A stretch of 64,000 nucleotides of DNA from Bin87 sp965204685 (GTDB lineage Bacteria > Chloroflexota > Dehalococcoidia > Lucifugimonadales > UBA3495): assembly GCA_965204685.1 (NCBI GenBank), contig OZ242004.1:124001-188000 (forward strand), read 5' to 3'. Of this stretch, positions 43,483 to 51,339 are shown in pieces. The position numbers were made by a program, and so were the translations under genes. Within the stretch, counting starts at the first letter, position 1, and each line of letters opens with the position of its first letter. The notes below the pieces were generated by a model. It made no database searches. It was not told the DNA's origin and was given only the letters and a program-made list of their open reading frames with translations.

Positions 43483-43665
43483 TCAGAAAACCTCGCCGGC
43501 GCCCGTTCGCGGCACCGGCCGGCAATGCGGGCAGTCCCGGCAGCGGCACAACTGGCGGGCCAAGATCACGGCCAAGCCGACGGCGCAGACCACCGTGCCC
43601 ACCAGGAAGAAGGCCAACAACAGGGCAGTGACCTGGCAGACTTGCAACGTCGTCAGGTCGAACAT
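43483..43665 (-). CDS. small single-pass membrane protein, 60 aa
   Basis: AGGAGAGGCGTC leads directly to ATG 43665. One long transmembrane segment (VTALLLAFFLVGTVVCAVG, then LAVILA) is followed by a cytoplasmic Cys-rich tail (LCRCRDCPHCRPVP) that looks like a minimal zinc knuckle. Function unknown. The ribosome site and composition make it likely real. Confidence 0.6.
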   Translation of the reverse strand: MFDLTTLQVCQVTALLLAFFLVGTVVCAVGLAVILARQLCRCRDCPHCRPVPRTGAGEVF

Positions 43666-43685
43666 GACGCCTCTCCTACTCCTAC

Positions 43686-43944
43686 TCTCACTTCCAGAAG
43701 TCCTTGTAAGCCATCTCCGGCCAGTCTATGCCTACCGACGTCGCTTGACTGGGATTCCTGATGCCCCAGTGCCTGAGCAGAGCTAGCTCGGTGGCCTTCT
43801 CCCTGTCCGACAGGGTCAGCTTCAGCCGGTCCGGCTTCTGGTCTCCCCCCCCGATACCCGAAGGGCGCGTTCCTTGGCGAGCGGCAGGTTATCACTGATG
43901 TAGACGCCGCGGTTGACGGCATTTAGCGCGTTGTCGGGCATCAT
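43686..43944 (-). pseudogene. hypothetical protein broken at a C8/G8 homopolymer
   Basis: From ATG 43944: MMPDNALNAVNRGVYISDNL and LAKERALRVSGG. At the eight-base run (43847-43854 on the + strand) the frame must change to recover KPDRLKLTLSDREKATELAL, LRHWGIRNPSQATSVGIDW and DFWK, ending at TGA 43686-43688. A length change in the homopolymer, real or from sequencing, explains the break. A partial paralogue of the N-terminus (GVYISDNLAFL) lies at 50190-50401. In both cases the dispersed repeat lies just upstream. Confidence 0.55.
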
Positions 43945-43978
43945 AGGTACAGTCGGGAGGACACTCACCCTCCACGAT

Positions 43979-44077
43979 GTGATGCCTCGATGTTAGCGAT
44001 GGGACCGGCGTCTACCGGCCGATTAAGCACCGCTCCCGGGATGCCACAGCAGTTTCGGGGACATGGATACCGGCGCG
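43979..44077 (-). repeat. dispersed intergenic repeat, copy B
   Basis: About 99 bp: TGATGCCTCGATGTTAGCGA, ACCGGCGTCTACCGGCC, CACCGCTCCCGGGATG, ATGGATACCGGC. The second stem is less perfect than in copies A and C. Starts 35 bp upstream of the minus-strand gene at 43944. Confidence 0.6.
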
Positions 44078-44442
44078 TCAGCCACGTCTGCAGCTTCCCC
44101 AATTGCGATAGCGCGCCAGCAGCCTCTGGACCTGCTCCGCCGTGAAGTAATGCGGCACCTCGCTTCCTATGCCTGGCAGAGTGCGTCATTCAAACTACGG
44201 CTCGCAAGTTCTCTTCCCAGCCCGCCCTATCTCTGGGACGGCGGAGTCCCGGGGTACGGGGCGGGCCTTTCGCCCTCCGCCACCGTCGTTTGGGGAAGCG
44301 ACGATGGCGGACTTCGAAACCAACTCCGCCACACGGCACAATGCACACGGCAGGACCTCGCGCCCCGCCTCCGGCTGCCGGACACGCACCCCGGCGGCCG
44401 GCAGCCAACGCCCAAGCAGTCAACGCCAAAGGAGACAACACC

Positions 44443-44520
44443 ATGTGGAAATTCCTCGCCGGAGTACTCTTCTCGATCATCGTCGCCGGCGCCGTCTGGT
44501 ACGCCTGCACGCCCCGCTGA
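44443..44520 (+). CDS. 25-aa single-pass membrane peptide
   Basis: AAAGGAGACAACACC precedes ATG 44443. The peptide is one transmembrane helix (WKFLAGVLFSIIVAGAVWYA) with a short CTPR end. Size and makeup recall type I toxin peptides or small membrane regulators, but no antisense RNA is identified. The strong ribosome site is the main support. Confidence 0.5.
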   Translation: MWKFLAGVLFSIIVAGAVWYACTPR

Positions 44521-44589
44521 CGCCAAAACCCGCTCACGGCGGGAGTGCGCCTCGGAACTTGCCCTCGCCCGCATCCTCCCAGTCCCGCA

Positions 44590-44640
44590 CCCGCATCCGC
44601 GGGAGTCCACCGATCAAGCCACCGCCCGTACGGGACCGCC
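44590..44640. repeat. REP-like palindromic units
   Basis: CCCGCATCCGCGGGAGTCCACC followed by ATCAAGCCACCGCCCGTACGG. The pattern CCCGC, 3-4 nt, GCGGGA, TCCACC and then ATCAAGCC.CCGCCC, CGGGACCGCC recurs at 46436-46535 and in a cluster at 47577-47867. Confidence 0.45.
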
Positions 44641-44993
44641 ACCACACATGGGCGGCAGGCAGTACCTTCGAGTGGGAGTTTGACTTCCCGGTCATCACGC
44701 ACAAGCGCTACGGCTCTGCCCAGCCCGACCAATCCAAGAAACTACAGACGCCTTCGGCCAGCCGGCCGGTTGAAATCGAACCGGCACCAAAGCCGAAGCG
44801 TGTCACCACGTGAACAGCCAAGGGCACCAAGCTCACGCCTGAAGAGCGCAAGGAACGCGCGCGAGCCAACCGCGCCGCCCTACGCCAGCGACGCAAGGAA
44901 CTCGGGATCTGCCGAGATTGCAAGAATCTCGCGATCCCTGGAAAAACCCTCTGCCCTGATTGCGCCGAAAAGCACAGCAAGCGACAACGCTGA
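44640..44993 (+). pseudogene. zinc-binding hypothetical protein split by an in-frame TGA
   Basis: The frame TFEWEFDFPVITHKRYG, EPAPKPKRVTT stops at TGA 44811-44813. It continues in the same frame without further stops as TAKGTKLTPEERKERARANR, then ELGICRDCKNLAIPG and KTLCPDCAEKHSKRQR, ending at 44993. CRDC...CPDC is a small ribbon typical of HNH-adjacent basic proteins. No start codon exists directly after the TGA. Either one gene has a nonsense change (TGG to TGA) or the downstream part lost its start. Confidence 0.4.
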
Positions 44994-45178
44994 GAGACCT
45001 TGGGCCTTGCCAATCAGCCTCCCCGAAACCACCAGAGGGAATGGATGGTTCATTCCGCCCAGCCTTTCATTGGGAACTTCGACGGAATCGAACCTGGAGA
45101 GAAAACGAGCTGCACGTTGCGAACTACAACTGAGAGTCATAGAATCCCGTCACAGGACGGTCAAACAAAGCGGAGAAC

Positions 45179-45616
45179 ATGATTCCCCCATTCCAGCCCA
45201 ACGGCTACCTACCCTCCGGGATTCACTACGCCACATGGCAGGAAATCACACAACGATTGGGAACCAACGAACGCCGGACACGACTACTCGCAGGCATGCT
45301 TGACGCACTGCGGAACCTGCGACAAGCGGGATGCAGAACGGCGTACATCGACGGGAGCTTCGCCACCAGCAAACAACTGCCGAACGACTTCGACGTGGCG
45401 TGGGACACGACAGGCGTGACCCCCTTCCTGCTTCACCCAGCGTTGCTGGTGTTCGACCACCGCCGCACGGCACAGAAAATTACCTTCATGGGCGAACTGT
45501 TCCCCGCCGACTGGGAGGCCGACGAACGCGGCAAAACCTATCTGGAATTCTTCCAGGCCGACCAGGAAGACACACCCAAAGGCATCATCGCCATTGACCT
45601 GAGGTTGCTACCATGA
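45179..45616 (+). CDS. nucleotidyltransferase-like protein (DUF6932 type)
   Basis: 145 aa. YIDGSFATSKQLPNDFDVAWD carries the GSx..DxD pattern of the polymerase-beta nucleotidyltransferase fold, and a third acidic strand is in IIAIDLRLLP. Start MIPPFQPNGYLPSGIHYATW fits proteins I know as DUF6932. Stop overlaps the ATG of the next gene by 4 bp. Such pairs often behave as toxin-antitoxin or abortive-infection units, with the enzyme modifying RNA or a partner. That role is inferred from fold and arrangement. Confidence 0.6.
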   Translation: MIPPFQPNGYLPSGIHYATWQEITQRLGTNERRTRLLAGMLDALRNLRQAGCRTAYIDGSFATSKQLPNDFDVAWDTTGVTPFLLHPALLVFDHRRTAQKITFMGELFPADWEADERGKTYLEFFQADQEDTPKGIIAIDLRLLP

Positions 45617-45843
45617 TCGAAAACGAAAAGCAGTATCTAGTCACGCAGGATCGCGAGCGGAAGTTCGCCCAGTTGGTCAAGCGAATGGAAAACGGCGATG
45701 ATGACCGCACGCCGGGGGAGCATCCCATCATCCGGCAGGCAAAGCTTGACTCCACGCGCAGCATCCTGCAGGAACTGCGGGAAGAAATCCAAGCATGGGA
45801 ATCCCGAACGCGCACCACGGCAGACACACGACAACCAGCGTGA
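45613..45843 (+). CDS. small helical partner of the nucleotidyltransferase-like protein, 76 aa
   Basis: MIENEKQYLVTQDRERKFAQL then KRMENGDDDRTPGEHPIIRQ and LQELREEIQAWESR. All helical, HTH-like in length though no clear recognition helix. Similar short proteins opening MI.NE.QY are commonly found beside DUF6932 or XRE genes. Coupled translation (ATGA) suggests a complex with the upstream product. Confidence 0.55.
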   Translation: MIENEKQYLVTQDRERKFAQLVKRMENGDDDRTPGEHPIIRQAKLDSTRSILQELREEIQAWESRTRTTADTRQPA

Positions 45844-45995
45844 TAGTCAACCTGACGATCAGCTACCGGCGAAACTGCTGATCTTCGATGAGCGCCGGTC
45901 ATGGATCAGTGAAAATAACCCAATGCCACTGGTGAACCTGAGCCAACCGCGAGGTCTTCAACGCAATAGCCGTTTGATTGTCTGCGGAACCGTAC

Positions 45996-46163
45996 CTACG
46001 AGGCAGTAGCCCAACGCCCCGTTGAACACGCTCCGATGCGGTGGTTTGGTAGGAGCACACGCGCCAGTCGCCCGAGATCCAGCCAGCGGTCGGGCGTTCC
46101 CCGCAGGGCGCGGTAGTACAGGTTCAGACTGTCAACGTAGATGTTGGCGCGAATGGAGTCCAT
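45996..46163 (-). pseudogene. N-terminal fragment of a NYN/LabA-type nuclease
   Basis: From ATG 46163: RANIYVDSLNLYYRALRGTP and DRWLDLGRLARVLLPNHRIG, then out-of-family text and TAG at 45996-45998. The opening matches NYN-domain proteins (YIDGFNLYY..., first catalytic Asp) that are PIN-like RNases. About 40 recognisable residues remain of roughly 200. Confidence 0.55.
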
Positions 46164-46177
46164 TCCACAAAAAAGCT

Positions 46178-46199
46178 GAGGCTGCCTTCTGGCAGCCTC
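46178..46199 (-). terminator. intrinsic terminator upstream of the NYN fragment
   Basis: GAGGCTGCC, loop TTCT, GGCAGCCTC: a 9-bp perfect stem. On the minus strand it is followed by AGCTTTTTT, and ATG 46163 of the NYN fragment begins right after. It would end a minus-strand transcript from beyond 46200, where no gene is now visible, or act as an attenuator. Confidence 0.7.
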
Positions 46200-46626
46200 G
46201 CGCCCTGTCGCCGAAGCACACAGGGGGTGTACTCGCTAAGGCTATCCAATTTCCTCACCAAGCGTCAACCGACGCGAGGGAATTTGAGGAAATTCCGCTA
46301 CTCGGGTGTCGAGTGAGCGGTGACTGGAAACGACCAACTAAGTGACCAATCTCGTCCGGGCATCTTCACCCCACCAGCGAGATATTTCTGGATGTCCAGC
46401 ACCGATTGGCGCTCAACTAAGCAGTTACTTAGCCGGCCCGCACACGCGGGATTCCACCAGTGGACGGCAGCTTCGTCAAGAACTCCCGCAATCGGGGAAA
46501 TCCACCAATCAAGCCGCCGCCCTGACGGGACCGCCTACTCACCCGCCAGCCGTCCGGCGTATAATCGGGCTAATCCTCCGATGCAAGTGCCGAACAGCCC
46601 ACCACGTCAGTCCCCAGAGGTCCGCC
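46200..46626. other. non-coding region with REP-like palindromes
   Basis: No gene seen. 46436-46535 contains three related palindromic units: GCCCGCACACGCGGGATTCC, CTCCCGCAATCGGGGAAATC and CGCCCTGACGGGACCGCC, with CACCAATCAAGCC between the last two. They match units at 44590 and 47577. Confidence 0.5.
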
Positions 46627-47421
46627 ATGACCACCGCCGACGCCAAAAACGACCAAAAACCCGGCCCTTTTCGGTTGCCAGATCCGCCCGAACGCGAGGC
46701 CGATGAGGCCACCCAGTTCGACCAACTGTCCAAGACCGGCAACGCACACTACTTGATCCGGCACTTCGGCAACTCCGAAACCACCCTGGTGGAAGCCGAC
46801 CGATGGATAGTTGCGTCCCCAAGCACCGACCTCGCCGATGCACGCCAGCCCGACCTGTTGATCGCGTTCGGCGTGAAACCGGCCGCTTACGAGGCCAACA
46901 ATGGTTACGTAGTCTCGGAGCAGGGCAAGCCACCGGACTTCGTGATTGAGATCGCCTCGGAAAGCACGGCGAGCATTGACGTAGGCGATAAGCGCGACGA
47001 CTACGCCGCCCTGGGCATCCTGGAGTACTGGCGATTTGACAAAACGGGCGAATTCTACGGCGCTAGGTTGGCAGGGGACCGGCTGGTGGACGGCGCATAC
47101 GAACCCATCCCGATTGATGTACTGGATGACGACGCCCTGCAGGGGTACAGCGCAGCGCTGAACCTGATCCTCCGATGGGAACAAGGACAGCTGGGCTGGT
47201 ACGACCCAGCTACGGGAGAGCACATACCCACCTTTGAAAGTGTGCGCTCTGAGCGCATCGCCGCCGAAGCCCGCGCCAACCAAGCACGTGCGGCCCGCCT
47301 CGCCGCGGAAGAACGCGCTGACAGTGCCGAAGCCGAATTCCGCGCCATACGCGAGGCCCGCCTCGCTGCCGAGGCCCGCATCCAAGAACTGGAGCAGCGA
47401 CTTCAACAGCAGGGCTCATGA
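46627..47421 (+). CDS. Uma2-family PD-(D/E)XK nuclease-like protein
   Basis: 264 aa from ATG 46627 (AGAGGTCCGCC before it); the longer frame from 46342 lacks support. Uma2 (PF05685) core: DLADARQPDLLIAFGV, PDFVIEIASESTASIDVGD (acidic ExA/S variant), KRDDYAALGILEYWRFD. A C-terminal coiled coil of alternating Ala-Arg-Glu follows (RLAAEERADSAEAEFRA). Uma2 proteins are very expanded in Chloroflexota and Cyanobacteria. DNA cleavage is presumed, biological role unclear. Confidence 0.8.
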   Translation: MTTADAKNDQKPGPFRLPDPPEREADEATQFDQLSKTGNAHYLIRHFGNSETTLVEADRWIVASPSTDLADARQPDLLIAFGVKPAAYEANNGYVVSEQGKPPDFVIEIASESTASIDVGDKRDDYAALGILEYWRFDKTGEFYGARLAGDRLVDGAYEPIPIDVLDDDALQGYSAALNLILRWEQGQLGWYDPATGEHIPTFESVRSERIAAEARANQARAARLAAEERADSAEAEFRAIREARLAAEARIQELEQRLQQQGS

Positions 47422-47576
47422 ACGCTCCCATGCTCGTGTCAGAAGTTTCACTAGCCGTTAACGCGGAACCGCCCAGCGCCCGTAACACATAACCGTCGCT
47501 GACCTACGGGGCGGCCGTTTTCGTTTCCGGCACCAGATTCCCGAACCGCCGCCGGCGACCGTTCGGGCACTCCTCA

Positions 47577-47867
47577 ACCGCGGGAGTCCACCAGACCCGC
47601 CGGAGTTCGCCAACGACACCCCCGCGCCAGCGCGGGAACCGCCCCACATCGGGGCGCCCATCTCACCCACGGCCCCATGGCCGATCACCCGCACATAGCG
47701 GGAATAGACCCTGCAGAATCCTCGACGGCCCCCACCAACCGAGCGAAGCTCCGCCATCACGGGAACCCTGCAATCAAGGCACCGCACGGGCACGGCCTAC
47801 CCGCCAGCGCAGGAATGCACCCGCTCTCCTCGCGAAGTGCCACCACCGCCCGCGTTCGCGGGACCGC
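47577..47867. repeat. cluster of REP-like palindromic units
   Basis: At least six units of about 20-28 bp within 290 bp: CCGCGGGAGTCCACC (47578), CCCGCGCCAGCGCGGGAACC (47620), ACCCGCACATAGCGGGAATA (47687), CCGCCATCACGGGAACC (47750), CCCGCCAGCGCAGGAATG (47800), and GCCCGCGTTCGCGGGACC (47848). Consensus: (A)CCCGC, 4 nt, GCGGGA, then ACC. The area 47422-48258 has no convincing gene. Similar units lie at 44590 and 46436. Confidence 0.55.
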
Positions 47868-48258
47868 GACACACCGCCTCGACCCGACCTTACCGGGCCT
47901 TCCCCGCTCTGGCACAATGTCTCCAGGCTCCGTCGCTGGAGCGGTTCACCACACCACTCCGACCGTCGAGCGCCTCCTCCCAGGCCGCCGGATTTGTAGA
48001 CCCCGGCGGCCTACTTCTTTCCCGCCGACCCACCCATTCGCATCGAGGGATCGGCTCAGCAACTCCTCACGCTCTTCGCGGTAGCCCTCGCAACGTGGGC
48101 CAGCCATCGGCCGTCTCGGCAGTCCCGTGGCGGTCAAGACTCCGCCTTCCAGCCGGCAAACCACCACGGTAGGCCCGTTGCCACAGCCGCCGGCGTTGTA
48201 ACGACGCTCGGCGGTTACGTATGATGGGCCCGCTCCGCCCACCAAGCCGAGGAAAGCC

Positions 48259-48633
48259 ATGCCGCAAGGCCCGAACGAAACCTGCTCCGACACCAACGGC
48301 CATCGCCACTCTGCGATCAGAAACCGGCCGTCGGGAATCATCGCCCGCAACCGACGCAGCCTGATAATGGCCGTCGCCGCAGTGGCCGCGGTCGTCGCTG
48401 CCTTGACGGTGTGGTTGGGCGTCCGTCTGGATGATCAGTGGCTGGCCCTGACGGGCATCGGAATATTCCTGGCCATGGCCGTCCTGTGGCCGGCGTTCGC
48501 GCTGGTCGCATCGTTCAAACTGTTGAAAACCGCCCGCTGGCGCACCGCGCAACCAGCAAGCGCAGCAACTTCCAACGAAGAAAACGGAGTTGACCACGGC
48601 CGGCAACAGGAGAGTTCGTGTACGGACCACTGA
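48259..48633 (+). CDS. two-pass membrane protein, 124 aa
   Basis: CGAGGAAAGCC precedes ATG 48259. After a polar 35-residue N-terminus come two hydrophobic spans: IMAVAAVAAVVAALTVWLG and ALTGIGIFLAMAVLWPAFAL, then a basic/polar tail. No family recognised. Ends about 90 bp before a bidirectional-looking hairpin. Confidence 0.55.
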   Translation: MPQGPNETCSDTNGHRHSAIRNRPSGIIARNRRSLIMAVAAVAAVVAALTVWLGVRLDDQWLALTGIGIFLAMAVLWPAFALVASFKLLKTARWRTAQPASAATSNEENGVDHGRQQESSCTDH

Positions 48634-48724
48634 TGCTGCTGACTGCCAATAGCCCCATTTACATCCGCACACAGCGCATGCCAGGAATCGCAAACACTAT
48701 TTCTGCACGGACCCAAACCAAGAA

Positions 48725-48751
48725 AGCGGCCCAGGGGAATCCAGGGCCGCT
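48725..48751 (-). terminator. hairpin terminator between convergent genes
   Basis: AGCGGCCC pairs with GGGCCGCT around an 11-nt loop. On the minus strand TTTCTTGG follows. It sits between the stops of the 124-aa gene (+) and the pilin-like gene (-). Confidence 0.6.
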
Positions 48752-48812
48752 GGGAATCTTCGAATGGAATGGAGGCACCACCCGAAGACTGGTTTTCCGG
48801 TACGTCGCTCCG

Positions 48813-49486
48813 CTAGTTGGCGTAATACCAAGTTCCCGCGCTGGCGATGTACATCCAGCGCTTGGCCTGGTTCAAGGGCAAGGTAATCTTGCTACCTCTG
48901 TAGGCGTGGGTAGCGGTGAGATCAGTCTTGAAGTTGACGCCAACGTCCCCGTTACCGCCCCGGATCGGATTGGTGCGAAAAGCAGTACCTTTAGCCGGCG
49001 TCGCAGTAGCCACCGTCAAGGAGAGGGGAACATTCACCGGGAAAGAGTCCGTAGCACCAGCCGTGCTGTCAATCTCGGGATTCCACGAATCAGGCGGGCA
49101 ATCATCGCCACGCTGCTGGTGGATAGACACGACGATGGCGTTGGCGTTGTTCACGTTGGCCGTGGCCAGCGGCGACGCAATCAACTGCTGCTGTAGCAGC
49201 GCGTCGCAGTTGAGACCCCGACCAATCGTTCCCACGTCACCACCGGCGGGTCGCACGATGTCAAGCACGACGAAGTTGATGATGAGCGACGCGCCACCAA
49301 TCAGAACCGCGCCGATCAGCGCGTTGCGCATTCCGGCAACACCCTGCTGCACCTTCTGCTGGTCGCCGCCGGCGCCCTTGTAGTGATGACGCCCATCACG
49401 AAGAAGCCCGCGATACTGAGCGCGAGAGCAACCACCGCGTAAAAGGCAATGTCAATCAGGCCCTGTAGTACTGAACCTCCTCCCAT
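48813..49486 (-). pseudogene. pilin-like (VirB2/TrbC-resembling) protein, split by a 1-nt frameshift
   Basis: GGAGGTATTCGA precedes ATG 49486. The first frame gives MGGGSVLQGLIDIAFYAVVA, a transmembrane span and GFFVMGVIT. Near 49383 the sense moves by one base to YKGAGGDQQKVQQGVAGM, a second span (NALIGAVLIGGASLIINFVV), and an exported domain ending TWYYAN at 48813. Two spans with a short loop after a small N-terminus resemble type IV secretion pilins, but the 130-residue exported tail is unusual. Without the frameshift it would be about 223 aa. Confidence 0.5.
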
Positions 49487-49986
49487 TCGAATACCTCCGG
49501 TAGGCGAAACCCGCCACGTGATTTCCCGGAGTGTAACGACGGAAAATGAACAACTGCCCGGGAGCGAGATTTGAAACAGGCCCGAGAACGGCCAATCCAC
49601 CCCAGCGTCACTCTTCGACCGCGAAGGCCCCGGACATCATCGGATCCCGGACGAAGCACTACCGGCGAGCCGGATCGAATGAGAAACCATCCGGCGGCGG
49701 CGGCACGGGACGCAGAACGGAACCGCACCACACGGGAAACCCGATGCCCTCCGAACGGTAGACGCAACTCCTGTCCCGGCCACGAAACCCCACCGCGGCG
49801 GTGACGACGACGGAGCCGCCACCCTGGGGCGGAATCCGCACCACGGCCCCCGTGTGGTGAACACTCGCGAGGACTCCGCAGCCGGCGACCTGGAAGGGCG
49901 ATTGCCCGGGACGGCCCGCTTTACCAGTCATCAATGCCGAACGCCGGGACTACAATCCCCAACCAGAAAACACGGGGGACATCAAT
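49487..49986. other. region without a recognisable gene
   Basis: About 500 bp upstream of the pilin-like gene and the 66-aa gene, which diverge from it. Should hold both promoters. Open frames exist but none has protein-like text or a ribosome site. Confidence 0.3.
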
Positions 49987-50187
49987 ATGCAACTAGCGAA
50001 ACGAATACTCCTCTTCGGAGTCGCGCCCGTCGTCGGATTGACGATGATCACCGCCGCCTACCTGACCCACGGGGTCACTCCCGACGGAGTAACCGCATAC
50101 CTCGCCACCCTGGGCGGCGCCGTCGCCGGCATGCCCATCGGATGGAAGCTGACCAAAACCTTCCTGCCGAAGTTCTCCTACGAATAA
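49987..50187 (+). CDS. small membrane protein, 66 aa
   Basis: GGGGGACATCAAT precedes ATG 49987. One or two hydrophobic spans: ILLFGVAPVVGLTMITAAY and YLATLGGAVAGMPIGW, ending TKTFLPKFSYE. Resembles small phage- or plasmid-borne membrane proteins, family unknown. Confidence 0.6.
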   Translation: MQLAKRILLFGVAPVVGLTMITAAYLTHGVTPDGVTAYLATLGGAVAGMPIGWKLTKTFLPKFSYE

Positions 50188-50189
50188 GC

Positions 50190-50401
50190 CGTACAACCCA
50201 CCAGCCACACTCGAAAAGCCGCCGGAAGTTGATTCCGGCGGCTTTCGCCTTTCGACAACCGACGGAAAATTCCCGTCGCACGCCGCAAAACGTGCCCGGG
50301 AGCCGTTTCCGCAAGCATCCGTGGACGCTCGGGATTCGACCGGATCAGGAACGCCAAGTTGTCGCTGATGTAAACGCCATTTGGTGGGTTCTCGCCATCA
50401 T
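50190..50401 (-). pseudogene. fragment related to the gene at 43686-43944
   Basis: Begins ATGATG at 50401 like its relative. After a short deletion the text NGVYISDNLAFLIRSNPE matches VNRGVYISDNLPLAKERA. The rest (HVLRRATGIFRRLSKGESRR) is not clearly related. Preceded by copy C of the dispersed repeat, as its relative is preceded by copy B, so gene start and repeat were duplicated together. Confidence 0.45.
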
Positions 50402-50437
50402 GGGCACAGTCGCGAGGGCGAGATCCCCTCCACTGCC

Positions 50438-50533
50438 TGATGCCTCGACGTTAGCGAGGGGCCGACGTCTACCTGCCGATTACGCACCGCTCCCGGGGTG
50501 GACAGAGCGGTTTCGTGAGCATGGATGTCGGCA
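50438..50533 (-). repeat. dispersed intergenic repeat, copy C
   Basis: 96 bp: TGATGCCTCGACGTTAGCGA, GGCCGACGTCTACC, ACCGCTCCCGGGGTGGACAG with AGCGGTTT closing the second stem, and ATGGATGTCGGCAA. Identical to copy A over CGCTCCCGGGGTGGACAG and beyond to GCGGTTT. Confidence 0.6.
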
Positions 50534-50675
50534 ACATTGGTGCCCCAATCAACTGGCTGGCCAAGCTGCCGGAAAACGCGTAGGCCATCGTGCGGCCAGC
50601 CCTGCAATCGGCCATGAACTCAGCAAGGTCAACGAACAATTTACAACCAGACAAAAGCCCACAAGGAGAAATTCA

Positions 50676-51109
50676 TTGAGCACAGCCACCATTACAGCGA
50701 CCATCGAAACGAACGAGATGCACAACCACCGGACGGCCGACCTTTCCGAGGTCCTGGGCCACACCGTGTGTGACGCCAGCCACGGCCTCGAAGCAGTACC
50801 CGCCTGGCCCGCGCGCTGGCCGACGCCATTCCCGACGATCCCGAGGACAAGCCCGATCCCGACAGGGTACGTGAACTATCGAGCCGCACGCTCGCCGTCT
50901 GGCGCGAGGTCAAGCTGCTGACCGCCAATGGCGAGCCAGTCGCGGAGCCGTTCATGGAGCAGATTGACCTGGAGGTCCTGGCGCTCACCCTGGACGCCGA
51001 CCCCGAAAGGCTGGAACAGACCGCCGCGTCGGCCGTTGCAGCCGCCGGCAAGCTCCTCTCATTCCACGCCCAAGCACTCCTGGGCAGCCTCCCAGTCACC
51101 GTCGCGTAA
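50676..51109 (+). pseudogene. hypothetical protein split by a frameshift
   Basis: TTG 50676 follows AAGGAGAAATTCA. The first frame reads STATITATIETNEMHNHRTA and DLSEVLGHTV. Near 50775 the sense moves to another frame: STRLARALADAIPDDPEDKP, SSRTLAVWREVKLL, EQIDLEVLALTLDADPERL, ending GSLPVTVA at TAA 51107-51109. Both halves look like real protein. Family unknown; intact it would be about 144 aa. Confidence 0.5.
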
Positions 51110-51339
51110 CTTCGCCACACTGGGCGAAGGAGCAAACCCAACCGCTAACCAATTATCGTTGACCTTGCCGAAAAAGCCCCCGCCATAAACAGCGGCGGCT
51201 CCAAGCTCCGAGATCCCGGTTGTGCCTGCCGCGAAAAGATGGCGCGAAGCCGCGGGACACGGAGCACTCAAACTCATGCTTTCCTTTGCTACACTCCCAA
51301 CGCCCAATTAATGCTGTGTCAGCCCAAAGGAAAGCACCC

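Noticed and set aside
44100..44185. Minus-strand text VPHYFTAEQVQRLLARYRN resembling the start of a tyrosine recombinase
   Set aside because: Only about 25 residues, no catalytic residues, no start; too short to call.
44169..44813. 214-codon + frame
   Set aside because: Only the last part (from about 44640) is protein-like; the first 150 codons are Pro/Arg/Ser-rich shadow text.
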